A DNA stretch of 15,009 bases from Bianquea renquensis (GCF_014384895.1 NZ_JACRSQ010000046.1:1-15009), one strand, 5' to 3'; shown: positions 7,704 to 14,529, counted from the stretch's first letter. Translations and numbers: made by a program. Notes: generated from the sequence alone by a model not told the origin.

Positions 7704-7916
7704 ATGTATACGATCGATCGAGTGGAAGGCGATCTTGTCATCTGTGAGAATCGGGATACGGGGGAGATGCTGGAGATCCCTCGATGTCAATTTCCGGAAG
7801 ATATCCGAGCAGGCGAACTGTTTGACCTTACGGAAAAAGGGGTTCAGATCCGACAGGAGGACACGGAGGCCGCCCGCAAGCGCGTACAGGACAAAATGAA
7901 GGCGCTCTGGAAATGA
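7704..7916 (+). CDS. Small DUF3006-family protein
   Basis: A 70-aa acidic protein with ATG 7704 preceded by GAGAGGAG. The opening IDRVEGDLVICEN and the compact beta-strand pattern up to FDLTEKG fit DUF3006, a family of small proteins often encoded directly beside ComEC-like metallo-beta-lactamase proteins, as here. Function is unknown. No signal peptide is visible, so it probably acts in the cytoplasm although its operon partner is exported. The C-terminal third is a charged helix. Confidence 0.8.
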   Translation: MYTIDRVEGDLVICENRDTGEMLEIPRCQFPEDIRAGELFDLTEKGVQIRQEDTEAARKRVQDKMKALWK

Positions 7917-8000
7917 AATTTTCTGACAATTTAATTTTATTGTAAATTTGCCTCGAAAAAATAGAGGGAATTTTTGGACATAATTCATGTAGATTGTCAA

Positions 8001-8029
8001 TTGCTGTAAACCGCGAAATATGGTATAGT
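8001..8029 (+). promoter_or_regulatory. Promoter of the 8107-9412 operon
   Basis: TTGCTG at 8001-8006 and TATAGT at 8024-8029 are 17 bp apart, with TGG before the -10 box. The start codon is about 75 bp downstream. The 7917-8000 stretch before it is AT-rich with only weak hairpins (CCTC/GAGG at 7951-7968), so no firm terminator for the preceding operon can be named. Confidence 0.7.
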
Positions 8030-8106
8030 TTGTCTATAAAGGCTGCGCGGTTTTTATGAATAAAAGGAGAAACCAAATCGATCCGTTCGTTTAAGGATGT
8101 GATGAT

Positions 8107-8961
8107 ATGGCGGGGATACAAGATGGCACAGGGGAGGAGCTGCGACGAAGGACAGAAACGATATTGCTCCAGGAGCTTCGCAAAGCGCCGGATAGACAGG
8201 ACCAGGAGTTGATCTTTCAGTGTCAACGCGCCCTGAGCGGATCCGAGCGGCAGTGTGGGCGAGACTCCGATGACGTTATTGAAGACCTGGACGTGTTCAA
8301 GAGGACGGTGGAGCCTAGGTCCTCCGCATATGATGTGGAGCAGCTAGACCAGCTGCGAACCAATGGCTGGTGGCTTCCCAGGCGAAAGAATCCTTGGAGA
8401 CATGTGGTTATGCCCGTTGGCAAGGTTGTGGCGGCACTATTGTTTCTCGTGGTGGTGATTCGATTTGGATGCCATGAGGTTACAGGGGACTCGATCTATA
8501 GAGTTTTGCAGGAGTTGGGAGACGGAATTTTGCTGACACAGCAAGTGCCCAACACGCGATTACCGGTTGTCTATGATGATTTGGACAATTATGTGGAGGA
8601 CCCGGCGGGTTTCTTGGCCATCCCTAAGACGCTTCCGGATGGTTATTGCTACGATGGGGCCATCGAGTCCATGGAGTTGAGCTGGGGCATGTTGATCGTC
8701 ATCTCCTATTCCAATGTGAATCAGGATCTGTTGACAATCCAGATTAGCATCCCCAAAGACAATCGGCCGATTCAGTGGGGAATAGAGGTTGACAGCGAGG
8801 AAATAGAAGTCTATGAGATCAACGGCATTGAATTCCTGCTTTGCAGAGATGGAGATTTGACCAAATGTCAGTGGCGTGTGGGCGCCAACAATTATATCCT
8901 ACAGTCCACCGCCTCCTCAGCGAGTGTCAGAGAGTTTTTATCCTATATTGAAAATTATTAG
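8107..8961 (+). CDS. Single-pass membrane protein with DUF4367-like outer domain
   Basis: A 284-aa protein. ATG 8107 follows AAGGAT (8093-8098) by 9 nt. Residues 1-100 are charged and predicted cytoplasmic. One membrane segment runs about 101-120 (VMPVGKVVAALLFLVVVIRF). The rest should lie outside the cell. From about residue 165 the order LPDGYCYDGAI, LIVISYSN, DLLTIQISI, EIEVYEINGIEFLL, W, NNYILQSTA resembles DUF4367, a Firmicutes outer domain often found on anti-sigma-factor-like or other membrane proteins. A regulatory role would be inference, as no sigma factor gene is adjacent. It is followed after 13 bp by a secreted protein and is probably co-transcribed. Confidence 0.75.
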   Translation: MAGIQDGTGEELRRRTETILLQELRKAPDRQDQELIFQCQRALSGSERQCGRDSDDVIEDLDVFKRTVEPRSSAYDVEQLDQLRTNGWWLPRRKNPWRHVVMPVGKVVAALLFLVVVIRFGCHEVTGDSIYRVLQELGDGILLTQQVPNTRLPVVYDDLDNYVEDPAGFLAIPKTLPDGYCYDGAIESMELSWGMLIVISYSNVNQDLLTIQISIPKDNRPIQWGIEVDSEEIEVYEINGIEFLLCRDGDLTKCQWRVGANNYILQSTASSASVREFLSYIENY

Positions 8962-8974
8962 GAGGTAGAGAGTT

Positions 8975-9412
8975 ATGCGCAAAAGAACCGCGTCTGTAAC
9001 AGTATGTTTCATCTTGCTTGTCTCTTGCTTCATGACGGTCAAGGCGGACGGGCCTGCCATCGAGCCGTATTCGTCTACAATTTTTTCCAACTATATTGCC
9101 TCCGCCACGTGCCCGAGCGCTGGCAAGATCTCCGGCAGTATCTATGTTGCGATTCGTGACGATGTGAAGCCGGCGACACTGGCGGGACTCAAATATACGA
9201 AGCTGCAATACAAAAACGCAGATGGCACTTGGACGACGGAAAGAATCTATCCGCAGGCTTATTTCACGGGATGCAATAGTTTTTCCAAGGAATATAACAA
9301 CCTGACCGTCACTTCGGGACGGACCTATCGGTTCGAGTTTACTGCATATGGAGTGGCGGGAGGTACATCATCGGAAAGAGTTTACTACTCGAATTCTGTG
9401 TATATTAAGTAA
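8975..9412 (+). CDS. Small secreted beta-rich protein, unknown family
   Basis: A 145-aa precursor; ATG 8975 follows TAGGAGG by about 8 nt. It has a clear signal peptide: MRKR, a hydrophobic core of about 14 residues, and a likely cleavage site TVKA-DGP after Ala24. The mature protein (about 121 aa) is rich in Ser, Thr and Tyr and looks all-beta. Two cysteines (46 and 100) could form a disulfide. The ending, FEFTAYGVAGGTSSERVYYSNSVYIK, resembles an immunoglobulin-like or fibronectin-like strand pair. I do not recognise a family. Co-transcription with the membrane protein upstream suggests a shared surface role. Confidence 0.7.
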   Translation: MRKRTASVTVCFILLVSCFMTVKADGPAIEPYSSTIFSNYIASATCPSAGKISGSIYVAIRDDVKPATLAGLKYTKLQYKNADGTWTTERIYPQAYFTGCNSFSKEYNNLTVTSGRTYRFEFTAYGVAGGTSSERVYYSNSVYIK

Positions 9413-9593
9413 GGAGTCTTGCAGATCGGTATAGCTGGATCGTGATGGGTGTACAGAAAAAGGATGGCGATACTAATCATTCGGCAGATTGTATTTTTGG
9501 AAGACCGGACGCGGTTGAATGGTCGAATGGGATTGTGTAGCCAATGGGGGAAGGGCGTCAGGACCGAATTGCTGGCGCCTGATCAGAGAGATG

Positions 9594-9622
9594 GGCGAGG
9601 GTGTAAAAACCCTCGCCTTTAT
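9594..9622 (+). terminator. Intrinsic terminator between convergent genes
   Basis: A perfect 8-bp stem joins GGCGAGGG (9594-9601) to CCCTCGCC (9610-9617) with an 8-nt loop, then TTTAT follows. It lies between the end of the secreted-protein operon and the convergent LysM-CAP gene. The rest of 9413-9642 shows no convincing gene. Confidence 0.75.
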
Positions 9623-9642
9623 AGAATGTGTAGGTGGATAAA

Positions 9643-10257
9643 TTAACCGATAAACATTTGCGTCCAATAATTTCCATTGGCCACATATCCTACGCCGATC
9701 TGAGTATAGGATGCATTCAAAATATTGGCACGATGGCCGCTGGAGTTCATCCAACCATCCACCACCGCCTGAGGTGTTTTATACCCCTTGGCGATGTTTT
9801 CGCCGGCAGTTTTATAGGATATACCAAAAGACTTTATCATCTGAAATGGCGTTCCGTAAATGGGACTGTTGTGAGCAAAGTATTTGTTATCCAACATGTC
9901 CTGCGATTTAAATCGCGCGACTCTGGAGAGCTCCCAATTGGTTGATAATTCTTTTAAACCATTATTCCGACGGATATCATTCACCAGACGGATAACTTCA
10001 TTTTCAAAATCAGTTACCGTGGTATCGTATTGCGGTATGGTCAAAATCTGACCCGGATAAATTAAATCGGGATTTGAAATCTGAGGATTCGCATTGATGA
10101 TCTCACTGACCCCTACCTGATATTTTACTGCCAGTTTCCACATGGTGTCTCCTCTTACAACGGTGTGGGATATAGCATTCGATGCCGCTGAAACTGAAGG
10201 AACATATAAGGAAACGATCAAGAACGCCGCTATGAAAAGAGTACAGAATTTCTTCAT
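9643..10257 (-). CDS. Secreted LysM-CAP domain protein
   Basis: A 204-aa exported protein. ATG 10257 (MKKF) is chosen because GGAGG lies just upstream on the minus strand; a longer in-frame start at 10287 lacks this. The signal peptide ends near VSA-ASN (about residue 24). A LysM domain (29-75: HTVVRGDTMWKLAVKYQVGVSEI...YPGQILTIP) binds peptidoglycan or chitin-like glycan. A CAP/SCP domain (about 85-204) carries the usual signature residues: His129 in YFAHN, Glu153 in GENIA, His175 in GHRANIL and the final YWTQMFIG. This is the YkwD/SafA-like architecture common in spore-formers. The sequence does not show whether it acts on spores or on vegetative cells. Confidence 0.92.
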   Translation of the reverse strand: MKKFCTLFIAAFLIVSLYVPSVSAASNAISHTVVRGDTMWKLAVKYQVGVSEIINANPQISNPDLIYPGQILTIPQYDTTVTDFENEVIRLVNDIRRNNGLKELSTNWELSRVARFKSQDMLDNKYFAHNSPIYGTPFQMIKSFGISYKTAGENIAKGYKTPQAVVDGWMNSSGHRANILNASYTQIGVGYVANGNYWTQMFIG

Positions 10258-10299
10258 ACGATAACCTCCAAGTTTGATTTCCCTCAAGGGATGTATCGA

Positions 10300-10328
10300 T
10301 TATTACATACTTTGCCGGTACATTGCAA
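10300..10328 (-). promoter_or_regulatory. Probable promoter and operator of the LysM-CAP gene
   Basis: On the minus strand TTGCAA (10328-10323) and TAATAA (10305-10300) are 17 bp apart. The -35 lies inside a 13-bp inverted repeat, ACATT-GCA-AATGT (10320-10332). A second pair, ATTACAT (10302-10308) and ATGTAAT (10329-10335), brackets the promoter. The dyads suggest a repressor or activator site; none is assigned. Confidence 0.55.
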
Positions 10329-10335
10329 ATGTAAT

Positions 10336-10614
10336 GTTTGCCAATGCTTTTTTTTTCATGGTATTGACTTTATAGCAAACCGCATACTTTCTATTTAGAT
10401 GTTCCGCATATAACCGGAGTTTTCTTCGGCTATGCCGTTGACGTTTGGAGTACAGAAATAAGACTGGGATTGCAATATTTACCGGAACAAGTAAAACATA
10501 ACAGTTCTAAAGAAATGTTTATCCATGGGAGTATATAGGGGTTCCCGCCCTCTCTTTGTTGAGCTGTACCCCATGGAGTAATCCTATGCGTTGTAGAATG
10601 GGTTAAAAAATCGC
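10336..10614. other. Intergenic stretch without a supported gene
   Basis: There is no open frame with a start and RBS. The only structure noted is a 7-bp inverted repeat, CCATGGG (10523-10529) with CCCATGG (10570-10576), around a pyrimidine-rich loop; its role is unknown. A minus-strand open frame here continues through the tRNA-Ser gene and is an artefact. Confidence 0.5.
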
Positions 10615-10643
10615 TTGACAAGAGCGGTTGCTTGCCGTATAAT
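10615..10643 (+). promoter_or_regulatory. Perfect consensus promoter of tRNA-Ser
   Basis: TTGACA at 10615-10620 and TATAAT at 10638-10643 match the sigma-A consensus in all twelve positions, with 17 bp between them. Such strength is usual for stable RNA genes. The mature tRNA 5' end is 44 bp downstream. Confidence 0.93.
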
Positions 10644-10686
10644 GAGGAAAGCATTGTGTGGGTTCTTTTGCCGTCGCAGTGTGTAG

Positions 10687-10772
10687 GGAGAAGTATCGAA
10701 GTGGTCATAACGAGCCGCACTCGAAATGCGGTTGTCCTCCGGGGCACATGGGTTCGAATCCCATCTTCTCCG
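10687..10772 (+). tRNA. tRNA-Ser, anticodon CGA
   Basis: An 86-nt class II tRNA reading UCG. The acceptor stem pairs GGAGAAG (10687-10693) with CTTCTCC (10765-10771), and G10772 is the discriminator base. A short D stem (TCG/CGA) is followed by the anticodon stem CCGCA/TGCGG (10715-10719, 10727-10731) with loop CTCGAAA and anticodon CGA at 10722-10724. The long variable arm confirms the serine type. The T arm is TGGG-TTCGAAT-CCCA. CCA is not encoded. tRNA-Ser genes are common integration sites, and the DNA to the right looks accessory, but I found no duplicated tRNA 3' end in this window. Confidence 0.96.
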
Positions 10773-10777
10773 TTAAA

Positions 10778-10818
10778 AAGAGACAAACTTTTTTAGAGCA
10801 GGTTTGTCTCTTCTTTTA
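10778..10818 (+). terminator. Terminator of tRNA-Ser
   Basis: An 11-bp perfect stem, AAGAGACAAAC (10778-10788) with GTTTGTCTCTT (10802-10812), is followed by CTTTTAT. It lies just after the tRNA 3' end. Confidence 0.88.
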
Positions 10819-10856
10819 TCCACTAATAGGTTAAAAATAGAATCATGGCATTGATA

Positions 10857-10891
10857 ACGGCTTGATTTTGATGAAAATCAGGTCGTTTTTT
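10857..10891 (+). terminator. Second, orphan intrinsic terminator
   Basis: A 13-bp stem with two G-U pairs joins 10857-10869 to 10874-10886, with a 4-nt loop, and is followed by a run of T to 10891. No gene lies between it and the tRNA-Ser terminator. It is either a back-up terminator or the remains of a lost gene's 3' end. Confidence 0.75.
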
Positions 10892-11001
10892 CTTCTGTTC
10901 GTTTATATTATAAGTCCTAAATATACTAATTTGCGATAATACCGGAATCAATTCCCATAGCTTCAGAAGTCAACAGAACGATCTGCCGGAACAAATCTCT
11001 G

Positions 11002-11280
11002 TCATCGTGTAACATTGTAAATAACCTCGCTTTCTACCAATGTCCGCATCGCCTTATCGGGGAAATAGGGCGAATAGGCTGAGATGGATTTTCTTGTGAT
11101 TCCGTTTTTATCGATGAACGCCGCAACGATTTTTTTCCTATCGGCGTCATAAAAGCCTGCGTCGGTAAAATTCATCAGCTCAAGGAAGCTCATGGTTGCC
11201 GCATTGCTGCTGTTGATTGCAGTCCTTGCCCGGCGTAGCAGCACCTTTTGACCGCCAACCGGAACCTCCCGAACTCTATA
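11002..11280 (-). pseudogene. Gene remnant, possibly AbiEi/DUF6577-like
   Basis: The minus strand is open from a stop at 11281-11283 to TGA at 11002-11004, about 92 codons. The only starts inside are a GTG at 11244 and later ATGs, none with a good RBS. The peptide (REVPVGGQKVLLRRARTAI then SSNAATMSFLELMNF and FIDKNGITRKSI) looks like an internal or C-terminal piece of a larger protein rather than a whole gene. The pattern faintly recalls the C-terminal part of AbiEi-type antitoxins, but I cannot confirm that. The flanks 10892-11001 and 11281-11400 hold no other gene. Confidence 0.35.
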
Positions 11281-11400
11281 CTATAATTTACTTGTAATGT
11301 GAATATAGAGATATTAACACGGATGTGCGCTTATGCCTTTCGATTCCGATATAGCGAAATCGGAAGACTGGCGCAAGATTAGGTTTTTCAAACCGCACAA

Positions 11401-12795
11401 TTACATCGTACTCACCATGTCCTCATAACTCATCAAAGATATATTCCCCATCTCATTTGCCCGGTCAGTGCAGCCCTTGGTAAAGCCGGTTTTGGCAAAG
11501 AGATAGTAGTGAACATTTTGATAGGGAAACAATTCGCTGCGTTTTACAAGCGTTTCCAAAACGCCGAGATCAACTTTTTCATTCGTCCATTTACACTCCC
11601 CGAAAAGGGCAGTATTTTTATCCTGCTCGGCAAGAATATCGATCTCCGTCTGACGTTTTTCTTTGGGATCGTTGCCCCACCAGCGGCCGAGAGAGGAAAA
11701 CTCCACTGGACATTCTCCGTTCAGCAACAGCTTCCAGAGATATTGCTTGCAAATATCTTCAAACACTTTGCCCATATAGTCGGACAGATACGGCTCAATG
11801 CGCTTATATGCCAAATCGGCAGCGCCACGGGCGATGATCGAGTTGTTTTCCGGTACAAAACGATACCAGAAGCGGAACATGTTGTCTGCAATGGAGTAAA
11901 TCGCTTTCCGGGACGCTTTTTCACCGTACGGCGTTTCCTTTTCAATAATGCCAAGGGAGATCAGGTTTTTCATATAGGCGGAGCAAATATTTGTGCTTTC
12001 CCCGACTTTTCCGGAAATCTCCGACATACGGGAAGCGCCGGTCGCAATCGCCGTGATGATCGCATTGTAGAGCGCCGGTTCCCGCACCTCCTGCTTGAGC
12101 AGGTTTTCCGGCTCTTCGAACAGGGCGGAGTTGGGGTTCAGAAATGTGTTTTTAATATTGTCCTCAATGCTCAGCGTATCGCTCATCTGAAGCAGATACT
12201 GCGGTGTACCGCCTACGATTCCGTACACATAAGCGTTTTCTTCATCGGTGAAATTTTTGAAATAATGACAGGTCTCTTCAAAGTCAAAGGGAAGAATTTT
12301 CATCTGCACTGTCCGTCTGCCGTAAAGCGGCGCTTTGTAGGCGAGGACATGATCTTCCATATAGGACATCGACGAGCCGCAGAGGATCAGCATCAGTTTG
12401 GAAGAGTCCTTGTACTGGTCGATCAAAAGCTGAATGGTGGAAGCAAGGCTTTTCGATGAGCGAGCGACATAGGGGTATTCGTCGATTGCAAGAATGATTC
12501 GTTCTTTTTCGGAGAGCTTGAACACATATTCCAAAGCCGCCTGAAAGGACAGGAAAGAGGTTTCGACCTCCATGCCGGTGTGGTAGCTCATAATACTCTT
12601 GCTGAAATTTTCAAGATTTTGCTTGGCGTTGCTCTCGACGCCCATAAAATAGATGGCGTTTTTATCGTCTATAAACTGGCTGATCAACGCCGTTTTACCA
12701 ACACGGCGGCGACCATATATTACTACAAATTCAAACTTATCCGATGCATATACCTTATTCAGAGTTGCAAGTTCACGCTCTCTGCCGATAAACAT
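11401..12795 (-). CDS. AAA+ ATPase with DUF234/PD-(D/E)XK-like C-terminal domain
   Basis: A 464-aa protein of the archaeal-type ATPase_2 plus DUF234 family, which is patchy in bacteria. ATG 12795 follows GGGAGG (12805-12810) by 9 nt. FIGRERELATL opens the protein. Walker A is GRRRVGKT (28-35), Walker B IILAIDE (100-106), sensor LCGSS (138-142) and a likely arginine-finger region YGRR (158-161). A winged-helix segment spans about 245-305 (ASRMSEISGKVGE...IIEKE). The C-terminal domain shows EIDIL with Asp386 and GECKW with Glu400 and Lys402, the D..ExK pattern of the restriction-endonuclease fold, with Glu346 as possible fourth residue. The biological role is not established; transfer or defence is inference from its accessory setting. 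A 22-bp inverted repeat overlaps its promoter. Confidence 0.88.
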   Translation of the reverse strand: MFIGRERELATLNKVYASDKFEFVVIYGRRRVGKTALISQFIDDKNAIYFMGVESNAKQNLENFSKSIMSYHTGMEVETSFLSFQAALEYVFKLSEKERIILAIDEYPYVARSSKSLASTIQLLIDQYKDSSKLMLILCGSSMSYMEDHVLAYKAPLYGRRTVQMKILPFDFEETCHYFKNFTDEENAYVYGIVGGTPQYLLQMSDTLSIEDNIKNTFLNPNSALFEEPENLLKQEVREPALYNAIITAIATGASRMSEISGKVGESTNICSAYMKNLISLGIIEKETPYGEKASRKAIYSIADNMFRFWYRFVPENNSIIARGAADLAYKRIEPYLSDYMGKVFEDICKQYLWKLLLNGECPVEFSSLGRWWGNDPKEKRQTEIDILAEQDKNTALFGECKWTNEKVDLGVLETLVKRSELFPYQNVHYYLFAKTGFTKGCTDRANEMGNISLMSYEDMVSTM

Positions 12796-12842
12796 GGATT
12801 ACATCCTCCCATCTCAGCGACACGCATTGCTTATAGTATAAC

Positions 12843-12909
12843 AGTATAACACAAAATCAGAATTAGTCAAGTATGATTCGGCAAATTATACTTGACTAAT
12901 TCTGATTTT
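12843..12909 (-). promoter_or_regulatory. ATPase promoter overlapped by a 22-bp perfect inverted repeat
   Basis: The arms at 12853-12874 and 12888-12909 are perfectly complementary over 22 bp around a 13-nt loop. The left arm contains the minus-strand -35 TTGACT (12870-12865). TATACT at 12848-12843 lies 16 bp away as the -10, and an 8-bp AGTATAAC block is tandemly duplicated there (12835-12850). The dyad also presents TTGACT on the plus strand (12892-12897). It could be an operator for autoregulation or a strong transcript hairpin, and the two are not distinguishable here. Confidence 0.7.
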
Positions 12910-12952
12910 GATTTTATGCGAGTTTGCGGGTGTACAAAGTTGTGTTTTTTTG

Positions 12953-12981
12953 TTGCTATGAGTACTGATCAATGCTATACT
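12953..12981 (+). promoter_or_regulatory. Promoter of the VOC-fold gene
   Basis: TTGCTA (12953-12958) and TATACT (12976-12981) are 17 bp apart, with a TGC extended -10. The gene starts about 75 bp downstream at 13056. Confidence 0.75.
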
Positions 12982-13055
12982 ATCATATGAGAGTATTTAT
13001 ATTTAGACATTGTAAAGTAAAAAACAGTCCATATATTTTGCACAGGAGGGATAGT

Positions 13056-13442
13056 ATGAAAATCTGTACTCAAGTTTATGTAAAAAATAGTTTTGAAGCA
13101 GCAGAAATGTATTGTAAAGCATTTGGTGCAGAAATTACCTTTGAAATAAAAAATAATGACAAAACTGCCTATGAACACTGTGAATTATCTGTAGATGGTG
13201 AAGGATTTTTAGCATTAAGTGAAGCAGCGAATCCTTGCGACGTTACCATAGTACACAAAATGAAATGGGAAACTATGACGTTTAATGTTTTTGAAATGGG
13301 AAGCGAAGAGGCGGTTAGTAACGCCTTTAATATTCTGAGCAATGGCGGCGTTGTTATTCAACCCATTCACGAAGTTCCATGGAGCAAATGTTGTGCTACT
13401 GTTATAGATAAATTTGGAGTGTGTTGGTGGATTGCAATTTGA
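13056..13442 (+). CDS. VOC-superfamily (glyoxalase/PhnB-like) protein
   Basis: A 128-aa protein. I start at ATG 13056, 5 nt after AGGAGGG (13044-13050); an upstream in-frame start at 12972 overlaps the promoter. The opening QVYVKNSFEAAEMYCKAFGAEI is the typical first beta-alpha-beta module of PhnB-like VOC proteins. The second half has AFNILSNGGVVIQPIHEVPWSKCCATVIDKFGVCWWI, the matching second module. Such proteins may bind metal and small molecules; the ligand is unknown and enzyme activity cannot be assumed. The gene is clearly more AT-rich than the core genes of the window and uses codons such as AAA, GAA and TTT heavily, which suggests acquisition from elsewhere. It appears monocistronic. 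Confidence 0.85.
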   Translation: MKICTQVYVKNSFEAAEMYCKAFGAEITFEIKNNDKTAYEHCELSVDGEGFLALSEAANPCDVTIVHKMKWETMTFNVFEMGSEEAVSNAFNILSNGGVVIQPIHEVPWSKCCATVIDKFGVCWWIAI

Positions 13443-13525
13443 TAAAGCGAATGAGCAGAATCTTCACTGCAAGAGTATAGTCCTTAGACATAAAGATGTG
13501 ACAAAACAAACGGACCACACCCGAA

Positions 13526-13607
13526 GGGGCTGTTGCAAAATAAGTAAATTCATCATGTGAAATTTTTGGGTACGACCTTCTCCAATTTTAGAGGATTGGC
13601 TTTGTTT
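13526..13607 (+). mobile_element. Possible insertion-sequence end
   Basis: GGGGCTGTTGCAAAATAAG starts at 13526 and resembles the terminal repeats of several IS families, which often carry a CTGTTGCAAA core. No matching opposite end and no transposase are present in the window. The sequence up to the recombinase RBS, with its occluding hairpin, looks like the leader of an IS transposase gene. I infer a solitary or truncated IS end; the family is not assigned. Confidence 0.35.
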
Positions 13608-13649
13608 CTCCGGTACAATAGAAAGGTAATACTTAAGTACCGGAGGAAT
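13604..13649 (+). promoter_or_regulatory. Hairpin that sequesters the recombinase RBS
   Basis: CTCCGGTAC (13608-13616) pairs perfectly with GTACCGGAG (13637-13645) around a 20-nt loop. Outer pairs extend the stem to about 13 bp, including one G-U. The RBS GGAGG (13642-13646) lies inside the 3' arm. A transcript entering from upstream would fold and hide the RBS, as in several transposase leaders. A start inside the loop would leave it free. Confidence 0.65.
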
Positions 13650-13654
13650 GTAAA

Positions 13655-14497
13655 ATGAAACATCAGAAACTACAGGAGAGCATGATACCACCATATGAAA
13701 CAGCCTTGCGGGAAGCCGAGAAAAGCGCGGCGACGATTGAAAAATATCTGCACAGCGTCCGGCAGTTCGTTACCCGTTGTGCAGGCCAAAGGGTTGACAA
13801 AGCGCTTGTGCTGGAATACAAGGCGAGGCTAGGTGAAAATTACGCCCCCTCCAGCGCTAACGCAGTGCTGGCGGCGGTCAACGGCTTTCTCCGCTTTTGG
13901 GGTTTTGAGCGTTGCTGCGTAAAGCCTTTTAAGCTACAGAAAAGACTCTTTTGCCCGGAGGAAAAGGAGCTGAGCCGGGAGGAATACATACGGCTCATAA
14001 AAGCGGCTAAGGAAAAAAGTAGCGAGCGGTTAGCCCTGCTGCTGGAAAGCATCTGCGCCACGGGAATTCGGGTGAGCGAGCTGCCATATATTACTGTGGA
14101 AGCCGTCGCGCAGGGCGAGGCCGTTGTGACTTGCAAGGGAAAAACGCGGACGGTGTTCCTGCCTGCCGCCCTGCAAAAGAAGCTGAGTCGGTATGCACAG
14201 AGAAAGCATATTCAAAGCGGCCCGGTGTTCGTGACCCGGACGGGAAAGCCCATGAACCGCTCCAACATCTGGCGGGAGATGAAGGCTTTATGCGAACGGG
14301 CGCAGGTTGCCCCATCTAAAGTGTTTCCGCATAGTCTCAGGCACCTTTTTGCCCGGACGTTTTACAGTATCGACCACGATGTGGCGAAGCTGGCGGATAT
14401 ACTCGGCCATTCGAATATCAACACCACTCGAATCTATATCATCACCAATGGGGCAGAGCACCGCCGCAAAATGGAAACCATGCGGCTCGTCATCTGA
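13655..14497 (+). CDS. Tyrosine recombinase (putative DNA invertase)
   Basis: A 280-aa phage-integrase-family site-specific recombinase. ATG 13655 is 8 nt after GGAGG; an in-frame ATG at 13682 with AGGAG (13674-13678) could give a 271-aa form. An N-terminal SAM-like core-binding domain spans about 12-95 (SAATIEKYLHSVRQFV...ANAVLAAVNGFLRFW). The catalytic domain has the full set: Arg139 in ATGIRVSEL, Lys163 in CKGKTR, His226 and Arg229 in PHSLRH, His252 in ILGHSNINTT, and nucleophile Tyr261 in RIYI. The short size resembles Xer/invertase-type enzymes rather than large integrases. Inverted recombination-site-like repeats begin 33 bp after its stop codon, so I infer that it inverts the segment between them. 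Confidence 0.93.
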   Translation: MKHQKLQESMIPPYETALREAEKSAATIEKYLHSVRQFVTRCAGQRVDKALVLEYKARLGENYAPSSANAVLAAVNGFLRFWGFERCCVKPFKLQKRLFCPEEKELSREEYIRLIKAAKEKSSERLALLLESICATGIRVSELPYITVEAVAQGEAVVTCKGKTRTVFLPAALQKKLSRYAQRKHIQSGPVFVTRTGKPMNRSNIWREMKALCERAQVAPSKVFPHSLRHLFARTFYSIDHDVAKLADILGHSNINTTRIYIITNGAEHRRKMETMRLVI

Positions 14498-14529
14498 AAA
14501 AAGGACAAAAAAATACCAGCGCCACATAA

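Noticed and set aside
8056..8094. A 12-codon leader peptide (MNKRRNQIDPFV) before the 8107 gene
   Set aside because: It has a start and a stop but no RBS, no run of regulatory codons and no attenuator downstream.
9444..9539. A 31-codon plus-strand frame after the secreted-protein gene
   Set aside because: There is no RBS at a useful distance and no recognisable sequence, so it is probably chance.
10430..10786. A 118-aa minus-strand protein beginning GEDGIRTHVPRRT
   Set aside because: This is the well-known spurious translation of the complement of a tRNA gene (tRNA-Ser at 10687-10772).
11333..11428. A 31-codon plus-strand frame (MPFDSDIAKSEDW...)
   Set aside because: It lacks an RBS and runs into the 3' end of the opposite ATPase gene, with no recognised homology. 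It could be another gene scrap but cannot be supported.
11509..12459. A 316-aa plus-strand open frame
   Set aside because: It is antisense to the well-supported ATPase gene and has no RBS or recognisable domain.
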